A stretch of DNA of 34,458 nt from the NCBI GenBank assembly GCA_017410585.1, contig JAFQQM010000066.1, forward strand, positions 1 to 34,458. Direction: 5' to 3'. A program made the position numbers and the translations under genes. This stretch comes from Clostridia bacterium (GTDB lineage: Bacteria; Bacillota; Clostridia; Oscillospirales; Acutalibacteraceae). Every line of letters starts with the position of its first letter. Position 1 is the first letter of the stretch. Below, one piece after another: positions 26,589 through 34,458 of this stretch. Below the pieces are notes generated by a model that was not told the DNA's origin, searched no databases, and saw only the letters and a list, made by a program, of their open reading frames with translations.

Positions 26589-28322
26589 TTATTCCACAAA
26601 ATCGTTGTCGCGGAATTGCAGGGAATAGAGTTGTTTGTAGGTGCCGTTGGCGGCGATCAACTGTTCGTGTGTGCCGCGTTCGGTGATACGCCCGTCCAGC
26701 ACCACCGCGATCTCGTCCGCGCCGCGGATGGTGGAGAGCCGGTGCGCCACCACCAAGGTGGTGCGCCCCTTGCACAATTCGTCGAGTGCCTGCTGGATCA
26801 GTATCTCGGTGGTGTTGTCCAGCGCGCTGGTCGCTTCGTCCAGAATGAGGATGGCGGGGTCTTTCAAAAACACCCGCGCAATGCTCAATCGCTGTTTTTG
26901 TCCGCCCGAGAGTTTGACACCGCGTTCACCGATCTCGGCGTCGTAGCCTTCCGGCAGGGTCATAATGTAATCGTGGATGTTGGCGCGCTTGGCGGCCTCG
27001 ATCATCTCTTCTTCGGTCGCATCGGGGCGTCCGTAGAGGATGTTTTCGCGGATGGTACCGACAAACAGAAACACGTCTTGCTGTACGATGCCGATGTGCC
27101 GCCGGAGGGATTCCAGTTTTATTTGGCGGATATCGATGCCGTCGATGCGGATGCTGCCTTCCGCCTCGTTTAAGCGATAGAAATTCGGCAACAGATGGCA
27201 AAGGGTGGTCTTGCCGCCGCCGGAAGGCCCGACCAGTGCCAGTTTCTGCCCTTTTTCCACCCGCAGGTCGATGTCGTGCAGGACCTCCTTGGTCGGCTCG
27301 TACGCATACGAGACCCCGTCAAATTCGATGGTCCCTTGCGGGTCGGTCAATTCGACCGCATCCGCCGCTTCGATTTCCGGTTGCTCGTCCATTACCTCAA
27401 GAAACCGCTTGAAACCGCTGACACCGTTTTGATACTGCTCCATAAACTGGATGAGGGTGTTGACCGGCTGAATAAACAGATTGACCGAAACGATGAAGGT
27501 GGAGTAATCGCCGAACGAGATCTTGCCGTCGTACAGAAACAGACCGCCGGCGATAAGGATAATGACGTTGAATACGTCGGTGACAAACGAGGTAGAGGAG
27601 AAAAACCTCGCCATCGCGTTGTATGCTTTGCGGGAAGCCCCCACAAACTGCTCGTCACCTTTGCGGAATTTCTCCACCTCGGTGGCGGCATTGGTATACG
27701 CCTTGGTCACGCGGATGCCGGTGACACTGCTTTCGACGGCGGCGTTGATGACGGCATTGCTCTGCCGTCTCTCCGCAAACGCCTCTTTCATTGCCCGACG
27801 GAAACGGAAGGTGACCACCATCAGGATCGGTACGCAGGCAAAGATGATGAGGGTGAGTATCCAGTTGATGGACAACAGATACCCAAAGGACAAAACGATC
27901 ATCACCGCGCTGATGAGCAGATTTTCGGGGCCGTGGTGCGCCAGTTCGCATACTTCGAACAGATCGCTGGTGATGCGGGTCATAATGCGGCCGGTCTCGT
28001 TGTTATCGTAAAACGAAAACGGCAACTTTTGCAGATGCGCAAACAAGTCTTGCCGCATCTGGGATTGCATCTTGACGCCGATGATATGCCCGTAATACTG
28101 CACGAAATACCGCAGAAGCATCCGAATGACGTACAGCACCAGCACCGCCGCGCCGGCGATGACGATGACCGTATACTGCTTTTGCGGGATGTACTCGTTG
28201 AGCATTTTGTTGGTCACGATGGGGTACACCATCCCAATGACCGAGATGAGCAATGCCGCCAACATATCAAGCAACAGCATTTTTTTGTGTGGCCGATAAT
28301 ACCGGATAAATCGCTTTAACAT
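26589..28322 (-). CDS. ABC exporter, fused membrane and ATPase domains
   Basis: This 577-residue half-transporter has the type I exporter layout: six membrane helices (about residues 1-310), then the ATPase domain (about 340-577) with Walker A GPSGGGKTT, the Q-loop QQDVFLF, signature LSGGQKQRLSIAR, Walker B AILILDEATSALD and the H-loop AHRLS. It resembles lipid, drug or peptide exporters (MsbA/LmrA/BmrA type) and should work as a dimer. No peptidase domain is present. After the stop codon the same frame stays open for 22 more codons; see the findings. It is divergent from the acyltransferase gene. Confidence 0.95.
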   Translation of the reverse strand: MLKRFIRYYRPHKKMLLLDMLAALLISVIGMVYPIVTNKMLNEYIPQKQYTVIVIAGAAVLVLYVIRMLLRYFVQYYGHIIGVKMQSQMRQDLFAHLQKLPFSFYDNNETGRIMTRITSDLFEVCELAHHGPENLLISAVMIVLSFGYLLSINWILTLIIFACVPILMVVTFRFRRAMKEAFAERRQSNAVINAAVESSVTGIRVTKAYTNAATEVEKFRKGDEQFVGASRKAYNAMARFFSSTSFVTDVFNVIILIAGGLFLYDGKISFGDYSTFIVSVNLFIQPVNTLIQFMEQYQNGVSGFKRFLEVMDEQPEIEAADAVELTDPQGTIEFDGVSYAYEPTKEVLHDIDLRVEKGQKLALVGPSGGGKTTLCHLLPNFYRLNEAEGSIRIDGIDIRQIKLESLRRHIGIVQQDVFLFVGTIRENILYGRPDATEEEMIEAAKRANIHDYIMTLPEGYDAEIGERGVKLSGGQKQRLSIARVFLKDPAILILDEATSALDNTTEILIQQALDELCKGRTTLVVAHRLSTIRGADEIAVVLDGRITERGTHEQLIAANGTYKQLYSLQFRDNDFVE

Positions 28323-28378
28323 GATAATCCACCTTATGCTTCGTGTGACGTAAGACCAACTTGTTCACGGATAATAAA

Positions 28379-28407
28379 AGCATACCACATTTCTGAAGGC
28401 AACGCAA
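28379..28407 (-). promoter_or_regulatory. Candidate promoter of the ABC exporter
   Basis: On the minus strand TTGCGT (28402-28407) and TATGCT (28379-28384) are 17 bases apart, about 57 bases before the start codon. It is weaker than the divergent promoter at 28435. Confidence 0.45.
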
Positions 28408-28434
28408 TAGGATTGTTTTCAACTTTTTACCTCG

Positions 28435-28463
28435 TTGACGAACTTCAAAAAATGCGGTATAAT
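28435..28463 (+). promoter_or_regulatory. Promoter of the acyltransferase operon
   Basis: -35 TTGACG (28435-28440) and a perfect -10 TATAAT (28458-28463) are 17 bases apart, 29 bases before the start codon. Confidence 0.85.
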
Positions 28464-28492
28464 AGGGAGAACAAACGAAAGGAGGGAAGCCG

Positions 28493-29827
28493 ATGCGCAG
28501 TCCGTTTTCCAAACAACCGCCGCCCCTGCATTGGATGCCGCTGGACAATGCCGCGAAGATCTATCCGGCCGCTCGGCGTCCCAACTGGACCAACGTCTAC
28601 CGCCTGTCGGCGGATCTGTCCGAGCCGGTGGACGTCCCCACCTTGCAGTCCGCGCTCGGCACGGTGGTGCGTCGCTTTCCGTCGATGGCCGCCCGCCTTC
28701 GCCGCGGTGTGTTTTGGTATTATCTGCAGGAACTGTCGGCACCCCCGACCGTCCGTGAAGAGGCCTGTTATCCGCTGACCTATATGTCCAAGGCGGAAGC
28801 GCGCCGCTGTGCGTTGCGGGTCATCGTCTATAAAAATCGCGTGGCGGTGGAGATCTTCCACTCGCTCACCGACGGCAACGGCGCGTTGGTCTTTTTAAAG
28901 ACCTTGCTTGCCGAATATCTGGAACGCCGCTACGGCGTGACCGTCCCCGCCACCCACGGGGTGTTGGACCGTCACGACCGCCCCGCACCGGAAGAACTGG
29001 AAGACAGTTTCCAAAAATACAGCGGGGCGTTGCCGGCTTCGCGGCGGGAGCATACGGCGTGGCACCTGAGCGGGACGCCGGAACAGGGGGCGTTTTTAAA
29101 TCTCACCTGCCTTCACCTGCCCGCCGACGCCACCTTAGCCAAGGCGCACGAATACGGCGTCAGCGTGACCGCCCTGCTGTGTGCGGTGATGATGATGGCA
29201 CTGCAGCGCTGGCAAGCCGAGGTGGTGCCACTGCGTAAGAAACGCAAACCGGTGCGGGTGCTCATTCCGGTCAACCTGCGCCGCTTGTACGGTAGCCGGA
29301 CCTTGCGCAACTTCGTGATGTACACCACGCCGGAGATCCTGCCGCAACTCGGCGATTACGAGTTTGAGGAGATCTGCCGCATCGTTAAAAGCCAGATGGG
29401 GCTGGATATCACCCCCAAACAGATGAGTATGAAGATCGCGGTCAACGTCAACAGCGAACGTCTGATGGCGGTACGCGTTATGCCGCTGTTTATCAAAAAC
29501 ATCGTGATGAAGATCATCTTTAACACGGTGGGAGAATGCAAATCCTGCCTGTCGCTGTCCAACCTCGGGATGGTGCAGTTGCCGGAAGAGATGCGTCCCT
29601 ACGTCCGTCGTTTCGATTTTATACTCGGCGTGCAGGCGTCCGCCCCGTATAACTGCGGTGTGCTGGCGTACGATAACACCATTTACGTAAATTTCATCCG
29701 CAACATTTGTGAATCGCCGCTGGAACGGCATTTCTACGAGGTGTTGCGGGAACTCGGTCTGCCGGTGACGGCGGAAAGCAACCAACGAGAGGAGGATGAC
29801 GATGTATTGCGCGAATTGCGGCGTTAA
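28493..29827 (+). CDS. HxxxDG acyltransferase-like protein (condensation/alcohol acetyltransferase superfamily)
   Basis: This 444-residue protein has the catalytic motif HSLTDG (HxxxDG) near residue 123, shared by condensation domains, PapA-type and wax-ester acyltransferases and BAHD enzymes. These join an acyl group from CoA or a carrier protein to an alcohol or amine. An N-terminal strand region with SALGTVVRRFPSMAARL and a C-terminal half with VLIPVNLRRLYGSRTLRNF also fit the family. In databases such proteins are often named alcohol acetyltransferase; the true substrate is unknown. AAAGGAGGG precedes the ATG. The next gene overlaps its end by 26 bases, so the two are coupled. Confidence 0.8.
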   Translation: MRSPFSKQPPPLHWMPLDNAAKIYPAARRPNWTNVYRLSADLSEPVDVPTLQSALGTVVRRFPSMAARLRRGVFWYYLQELSAPPTVREEACYPLTYMSKAEARRCALRVIVYKNRVAVEIFHSLTDGNGALVFLKTLLAEYLERRYGVTVPATHGVLDRHDRPAPEELEDSFQKYSGALPASRREHTAWHLSGTPEQGAFLNLTCLHLPADATLAKAHEYGVSVTALLCAVMMMALQRWQAEVVPLRKKRKPVRVLIPVNLRRLYGSRTLRNFVMYTTPEILPQLGDYEFEEICRIVKSQMGLDITPKQMSMKIAVNVNSERLMAVRVMPLFIKNIVMKIIFNTVGECKSCLSLSNLGMVQLPEEMRPYVRRFDFILGVQASAPYNCGVLAYDNTIYVNFIRNICESPLERHFYEVLRELGLPVTAESNQREEDDDVLRELRR

Positions 29828-30503
29828 ACTCGCCGATACGGAGGCCCGTTGCCCGCTGTGCGGTACCCGTGCCTACCACCCCGACTTGCAACGGGAGCCG
29901 GCCGAGCCGCTGTATCCGGCGGGCCGTTACCCCGATGCCGCCCAGAAAAAGCGTGTGTGGTCGATCCTGCTCACCGTGCTGTTTGCATTGCCCATTCCTA
30001 CCGTCCTTATCTGCGATCTCCGCTTCGGTGACCCCGGTCTCACTTGGTCGGGCATCGTCGTCGGCGCGCTTTGCACCCTGTACGTGATGTCGGTATTGCC
30101 GGCTTGGTTTAAGAGACCCAATCCGGTCATTTTCGTGCCGTGTTCCTTTGCGGCGGTCGGTGGCTATCTGTGGTTGCTGGACTACCTCTTGTCCGGTGTG
30201 GATTGGTTTTGGACCTTTGCGTTGCCGGTCACCGGCGGCGTGGCGGTCATCGTCAGCGCGGTGGTGACGCTGATGCGGTACGTCCGCCGCGGTCAGTTGT
30301 TTATCTTTGGCGGTGCGTTGGTCGCCTTCGGCGGACTGATGTTGCTGATCGAATTTTTGATGACCATCACCTTCCCGCCCATCCGGTTTGTGGCGTGGTC
30401 GCTGTATCCGCTTTCTACTTTTGTGCTGATCGGTGGCTGGCTGATCTTCCTCGGCATCTGCCGTCCCGCCCGCGAACTGATGCAACGCAAATTTTTCATT
30501 TGA
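29802..30503 (+). CDS. Zinc-ribbon multi-span membrane protein (DUF6320-like)
   Basis: This 233-residue protein starts with a zinc ribbon, MYCANCGVKL...RCPLCG (two CxxC pairs in the first 25 residues), followed by about six hydrophobic helices. I recall similar proteins as DUF6320 and beside alcohol-acetyltransferase-like genes; this is from memory. I chose the ATG at 29802 because GAGAGGAGG lies 6 bases upstream; the ATG at 29796 touches that site. The overlap with the acyltransferase gene implies joint action, perhaps as its membrane partner. The function is unknown. Confidence 0.75.
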   Translation: MYCANCGVKLADTEARCPLCGTRAYHPDLQREPAEPLYPAGRYPDAAQKKRVWSILLTVLFALPIPTVLICDLRFGDPGLTWSGIVVGALCTLYVMSVLPAWFKRPNPVIFVPCSFAAVGGYLWLLDYLLSGVDWFWTFALPVTGGVAVIVSAVVTLMRYVRRGQLFIFGGALVAFGGLMLLIEFLMTITFPPIRFVAWSLYPLSTFVLIGGWLIFLGICRPARELMQRKFFI

Positions 30504-30521
30504 TAAACCAACTTCCGGCAG

Positions 30522-30628
30522 CCGCAGGCTGACTGGGGGATACTGCCGCAAAGCGGCAGATCGCCCTTACGGGCGATTATCCCTCCACCGCCTGCCGGCG
30601 GTCCCCCTCCCTCTAGGCGAGGGAGGCT
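30522..30628. repeat. Patch of palindromic repeats
   Basis: Four hairpins stand side by side: CTGCCGC/GCGGCAG, ATCGCCC/GGGCGAT, ACCGCC/GGCGGT and CCTCCCTC/GAGGGAGG. The words match those of the repeats near 4795, 7591 and 7724, here read in the reverse order. None is followed by a T run, so they are repeats and not terminators for the gene at 29802. Confidence 0.65.
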
Positions 30629-30643
30629 TACGCCAGCCGCCCC

Positions 30644-30673
30644 TTGACTTTTTTCGGGGGTGGGTGCTATAAT
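30644..30673 (+). promoter_or_regulatory. Promoter of the metallophosphoesterase gene
   Basis: -35 TTGACT (30644-30649) and a perfect -10 TATAAT (30668-30673) are 18 bases apart, about 50 bases before the start codon. Confidence 0.8.
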
Positions 30674-30723
30674 TGCAAATGAAACCGGTTTCTTGCTATC
30701 TTTTCCAAGAGGAGGCTATTCGT

Positions 30724-33700
30724 ATGAACATAAAACGTCTTTTGGCTGTCCTGCTGGCGGTGGTGATGCTGATCGCCCTGCTGCCTGCCACCAATGCCGC
30801 CGCGGCGGAAAACGAGGTGGTGTTGCGTTTTCTGGTCGCGTCGGACATTCATTTGACCGACAACCCCAACGATAAGCAGGCGCAGATGTTGCAGGGGATG
30901 TTTGCCAGTGCCTACGCCTATGCCGATACGCAATCCTATACCGCCGTGGACGCGGTGGTGCTGGTGGGGGATATCGTTTGCCTCGGCGAGCCGAGCGAGT
31001 ACGCTTCGCTGTCATCCGCCTTGGATGCCGCCAACCTGCGGGAGGAGACCGAAGTGCTTACCCTGATGGGCAATCACGAATGGTGGCGCTATACCAACAA
31101 CGCGATGACCGATCTCGGTGCGACCTCTTACTTAAACGCGCTGGCGGGTATCGACGCGATCACCGAAAAAGGCGTAAACTGGAGCAAGTCGATCGGCGGA
31201 TTCCGTTTCATCGGTATGTCTCCGCTGTCCGACGACACCTACGGTGAGGAAAACGGTGCTTGGATGGCGGAAGAACTGGCCGCCGCCCACGCCGCCGACG
31301 GCGAAAAACCCCTCTTTGTGTTCCACCACCACCCCATTGCGGGAACGGTGCTGGGCAGTAGTGCGGCTATGCCGGAAAGCGAAACGCTGGATGCCATCTA
31401 CGGGCAGTATAACCAACTGATTCTGTTTACCGGTCACTCGCACATTCCGATCAACAGTCCCACCACCATCAACCAGACCACCTATACCCAGTATAACACC
31501 GGCACGATGGGCACCCTCGGCTCGGCGGCCAATCCCACCTACAACGGGGCGTTGCCCGGCCGCGACAACGTCGGCCAGTACACCATCGTGGAGGTGTCTG
31601 CGGATAACACCGTGCGGCTGATCCCGTACGACCAGTTTGCCGACAGCCGCTTTGCGTCCCTCAACGGGGACGGCACGTTCATCGAATACACCGTCGACGT
31701 CAACCACCCCGAAAACTGGCTGTACAAAGCGGACACCCGCCCCGACAACGGCGGTGACCCCGCCTTTGCGGCGGAAGCGACCGCCACCGCCACCGACGCC
31801 GCCCACGATTCCTTCCTGCTCACCTTCCCGCAGGCAAGCGATAACACCGGTGTGTATTACTACGATATCACCTGCGATGGCGGCGACTTGCCGCTTGCCT
31901 ATCGCATTTACTCGGAATACTATTTCCAGCCGATGCCCGACGCCTTACAGTACACCGTCACCGGTTTGACCCCTGAAACGGCGTATACCGTGTCGGTCAC
32001 ACCGGTGGATTTCTTCGGCAACAGCGGTGAGCCCATCACCTGCACGGTGACCACCGCGGTTGCCCCCGACGTGGAGGAGGAGATCGTTCTCGACCCGTCG
32101 GCGTATTCCCAAAACCTCACCCCGAACGGCAATGCCGAGTCGCAGGATACCACCGATTGGGCGTTGTTTAAGAATGCCGCCTTCACGCAGGAACAGGTAC
32201 ACGGCGGCAACTATGCGCTCAAACTGACCAATAGCGGCACGCAGGCGCAGGTGCAGGTCAATATTCGTGGCATCGTCGGCGGCGGTACCTACCGCATTGC
32301 GGCGTGGGTGTACACCGAAGCCGCCGCCAGACCCACCGTGCAACGCTCGCTCATCGCGGCGGTGGAATCCCCGTGGAAAACGCTGGATGCCGCCTATGCG
32401 ACCGTCCCCACGACGGCGGGGGAATGGACCAAATACGAGTTTACCTACGTTGCCCCTGCGGGCGCTGACCTGTTCCAACTGTCCTTCTACACAGCAGACG
32501 CCAACACCCATTTTTATTTGGATGACCTCGAGGTATACCGCGTCTGCACCCATCCGTACACCACCTACGTGGAGGCGACCGCCGCCTCGGACGCCTATTG
32601 GACCTGCCGTACCTGCGGCAAGGCGTTTGCGGACGAGGACTGCACCGTGGAGATCGCTCCGCCGGTGGATGACGGCAAGACCTATATTCCGATCGATCCG
32701 TCGGTGGAGACCGACCTACTGCGTTCGCTCGGCTACAACACCGGTGAAAGCCGCACGTATTTCGTGTTTCAAACAGCCGAGACGTTGCCGGTTGCCAACT
32801 GGGGCGGTTATGGCGGCTCGGCCACCATCACGGTCGACTCGACCGCCGTTACTGTCAAAGCGGCGGGTATGAACGACCCCCACCAACTGCAACTGTACGT
32901 GACCGACACGGTGGCCGACCTCACCGCCGCCACCCGCATCACCGTTCCGGCAGGCACGGCCTTTACCAAAGACGAGACGGTGGTTCGCTTTGTGAAGGAA
33001 TTTACGTTGGTGAAGGTCAACGGTGTCTGGAAAAAGGCGGTATCCGCCCCCGATCACTCGGAGATCGGCCCCAACCTGCCGGCCGGCCACACCAACCTGC
33101 TGTCCTTCGGCCGTATGGATCGCCTCTCCGGTTTTTCGATCACCGGCGACGGTCAGGTGAAGGGCGGTACTCTGCAGATGAACTTGAGCGGGACCGACGA
33201 TATGGCGCAGTTTACGGTGCCGTTGGAGGCGGGCAAGACCTACCGCTTCTCCGCGTATATGTACGTGACCCTCGGGTATAACGTCTCGGTCAATGGGGAA
33301 GAAAACGGCGCCACCGGCACCTACAAGACCGGCATCTACTCCGAAGGGCTCAAAGCGGATACCGATGGCTGGGTGGAGATGACCTACGAGTTTACCGCCG
33401 CCGCTACCGGCTCGTTTACCTTCCATTTCGTTCGCAACTACTGGGGCGGTAACGCCACCGTTTTTGTGGATGACCTCTGTCTGTACGACGTCAACGACGC
33501 CACCCGCCTGACCGCTTACAACGTCACCTTATCTTCCGACCTCAAGGTGGGGGTGCAGGTGACACCCGCGTTCGGGACGTCGTTGGATGACCTCGTCCTG
33601 ACCTACACCCTCGACGGCGAAACCCAGACCGCCGAATCGGCCGACGGCTTGTTCTATTGCCACCTTCCCGCTAAGGCGATGACCGCGCCGCTGTCGCTGA

Positions 33701-34263
33701 CCCTTGCTGATTGCGACGGGCAAACGCTGGATGCGGCCACGATGACCCTGCGCGACTATGCGCTGACCCTGCTGGAAGGGGAGCAGCCCGATGCGGTCAA
33801 GACCGCCGCCCGTGCGATGCTTGGCTACGGCGCCGCCGCGCAGGTGTATTTTGACTACCGCACCGATTCTCTCGCGGACGCCGGCTATGCCTTCACCCGC
33901 GAAGAACTGGATGCCGCCGACGCGGGAGAGACCGCCGGCGTGACGGCGGAAGATCCCTCTGCCGCCTTCTGCGGTGCCACCTTGCTACTGCACAGCCGTA
34001 TCGGCATCCGCCTGTATTTCACTGAAAACGTCGGCGGCGAACTGCTGTACCACGAACAAAAAGGGCTGTACTACAGCGAACTGTCCGGCATCAGCGCCAA
34101 CCAACTCGGCACAGCGCAGACGGTGACGGTGGACGGCACCGCCTATACGGTCAGTGTCCTGTCGCTGGCGCGGCAGGTGATGAATAACGAAGCGTATGAT
34201 CCCGCCTTCCGCGATCTGATGAAAGCGCTCACCCTGTATGCCAACGCCGCCACGGCGTTGTGA
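30724..34263 (+). CDS. Secreted multidomain calcineurin-like metallophosphoesterase
   Basis: This 1179-residue protein starts with a signal peptide (about residues 1-28). The catalytic domain (about 32-310) has all metal-binding motifs of the calcineurin-like phosphoesterases: DIH (41-43), GD (82-83), GNHE (116-119), HHHP (201-204) and GHSH (237-240). A fibronectin-III-like module follows (about 345-445), then a carbohydrate-binding-like module (about 460-607), a short WTCRTCGKAF cysteine motif (626-635), a beta domain, a second binding-like module (about 790-922), and the C-terminal domain shared with the protein at 5047 (934-1179). It probably cleaves a phosphoester outside the cell, tethered to glycans. 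GAGGAGG lies 8 bases before the ATG. No sortase signal is seen. Confidence 0.88.
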   Translation: MNIKRLLAVLLAVVMLIALLPATNAAAAENEVVLRFLVASDIHLTDNPNDKQAQMLQGMFASAYAYADTQSYTAVDAVVLVGDIVCLGEPSEYASLSSALDAANLREETEVLTLMGNHEWWRYTNNAMTDLGATSYLNALAGIDAITEKGVNWSKSIGGFRFIGMSPLSDDTYGEENGAWMAEELAAAHAADGEKPLFVFHHHPIAGTVLGSSAAMPESETLDAIYGQYNQLILFTGHSHIPINSPTTINQTTYTQYNTGTMGTLGSAANPTYNGALPGRDNVGQYTIVEVSADNTVRLIPYDQFADSRFASLNGDGTFIEYTVDVNHPENWLYKADTRPDNGGDPAFAAEATATATDAAHDSFLLTFPQASDNTGVYYYDITCDGGDLPLAYRIYSEYYFQPMPDALQYTVTGLTPETAYTVSVTPVDFFGNSGEPITCTVTTAVAPDVEEEIVLDPSAYSQNLTPNGNAESQDTTDWALFKNAAFTQEQVHGGNYALKLTNSGTQAQVQVNIRGIVGGGTYRIAAWVYTEAAARPTVQRSLIAAVESPWKTLDAAYATVPTTAGEWTKYEFTYVAPAGADLFQLSFYTADANTHFYLDDLEVYRVCTHPYTTYVEATAASDAYWTCRTCGKAFADEDCTVEIAPPVDDGKTYIPIDPSVETDLLRSLGYNTGESRTYFVFQTAETLPVANWGGYGGSATITVDSTAVTVKAAGMNDPHQLQLYVTDTVADLTAATRITVPAGTAFTKDETVVRFVKEFTLVKVNGVWKKAVSAPDHSEIGPNLPAGHTNLLSFGRMDRLSGFSITGDGQVKGGTLQMNLSGTDDMAQFTVPLEAGKTYRFSAYMYVTLGYNVSVNGEENGATGTYKTGIYSEGLKADTDGWVEMTYEFTAAATGSFTFHFVRNYWGGNATVFVDDLCLYDVNDATRLTAYNVTLSSDLKVGVQVTPAFGTSLDDLVLTYTLDGETQTAESADGLFYCHLPAKAMTAPLSLTLADCDGQTLDAATMTLRDYALTLLEGEQPDAVKTAARAMLGYGAAAQVYFDYRTDSLADAGYAFTREELDAADAGETAGVTAEDPSAAFCGATLLLHSRIGIRLYFTENVGGELLYHEQKGLYYSELSGISANQLGTAQTVTVDGTAYTVSVLSLARQVMNNEAYDPAFRDLMKALTLYANAATAL

Positions 34264-34291
34264 TAACCAAAACCTACCCCCAAACCACAAA

Positions 34292-34323
34292 AATCCCGAT
34301 GGATCCTGCCATCGGGATTTTTT
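34292..34323 (+). terminator. Rho-independent terminator
   Basis: An 11-bp stem, AATCCCGATGG/CCATCGGGATT with a 6-base loop, is followed by T residues, about 28 bases after the stop codon. Confidence 0.92.
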
Positions 34324-34355
34324 GTAAACGAAAACCACGCGATAGTCGCGTGGTT
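34323..34355. repeat. 28-bp repeat after a terminator, copy 2, with its complete hairpin
   Basis: 34323-34350 equals 7561-7588. Here the hairpin is whole: AACCACGCGA-TAG-TCGCGTGGTT, ten pairs (34333-34355). In the other copy the right arm is cut after TCGCG. Confidence 0.85.
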
Positions 34356-34371
34356 CAAAAGAGGTTTAGCG

Positions 34372-34458
34372 ATGAACAGAAATCGTAGAGATCAAAGGCA
34401 GACGCAGAAAGTGTTTTATGTTATGCCTCCCTCTGACGAGGGAGGTGGATTTTTGCGA
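34372..34458 (+). CDS. Possible start of a small open reading frame running off the edge
   Basis: An ATG at 34372 with GAGG about 7 bases upstream opens MNRNRRDQRQTQKVFYVM and then reads into the palindromic repeat and off the window. The first 18 residues are very basic. I do not recognise it. If the repeat continues as in copy 1, the frame would stop after about 35 more codons, all made of repeat. It may be a real short gene, the start of an element-borne gene, or chance. Confidence 0.2.
   Translation, partial: MNRNRRDQRQTQKVFYVMPPSDEGGGFLR
34428..34458. repeat. Dispersed palindromic repeat, copy 3 (partial)
   Basis: The last 31 bases equal positions 1-31 and 7591-7621 exactly. The copy is cut by the window edge. 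Confidence 0.85.

Overview
The window looks like a piece of a moderately GC-rich Firmicutes chromosome, most likely an uncultured gut-type member of class Clostridia, order Oscillospirales. This is inferred from four things: the gene order of the long ribosomal operon, with rpsD placed between rpsK and rpoA; zinc-binding (Cys-rich) forms of S14, S4, L24, L36 and adenylate kinase; strong AGGAGG-type ribosome binding sites; and dispersed GC-rich palindromic repeats around CCTCCCTC/GAGGGAGG. The window starts inside one copy of such a repeat and ends inside another, so both edges may be assembly break points.

Layout. 1-1260: a 111-bp palindromic repeat, a small two-helix membrane protein gene (-), two terminators and a four-gene tRNA cluster on the minus strand (Gly-Arg-His-Gln in transcription order) with a near-consensus promoter. 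1263-4525: a small membrane-anchored protein gene, then the arginine genes argG-argH (-), translationally coupled and preceded by a promoter and an ARG-box-like palindrome. 5047-7515: a large secreted protein with two OB-like repeats and a C-terminal domain that recurs at the other end of the window. 7531-7790: terminator and a patch of dispersed repeats.

7984-23687: one uninterrupted S10-spc-alpha operon (rpsJ to rplQ, with secY, adk, map, infA and rpoA) running rightward from a strong promoter. Its leader of about 350 nt contains an intrinsic terminator hairpin just before rpsJ, a candidate attenuator. The operon supplies ribosomal proteins, the protein-export channel, nucleotide balance, N-terminal Met removal, initiation factor IF-1 and the RNA polymerase alpha subunit. 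It ends at a strong terminator.

23722-30503: an accessory region with a lipoprotein, a MarR-type regulator, a membrane-anchored alpha/beta hydrolase, a minus-strand ABC exporter and a divergently transcribed pair: an HxxxDG acyltransferase followed by a zinc-ribbon multi-span membrane protein. The hydrolase, exporter, acyltransferase and membrane protein could serve envelope lipid or ester metabolism, but that is inference. 30522-34458: palindromic repeats, then a 1179-residue secreted metallophosphoesterase with fibronectin-like and carbohydrate-binding-like modules. It ends in the same roughly 245-residue domain as the 5047-7515 protein and is followed by the same 28-bp flank and repeat. 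The shared tail domain with its shared 3' flank, and the S10-operon attenuator, are the most interesting signals.
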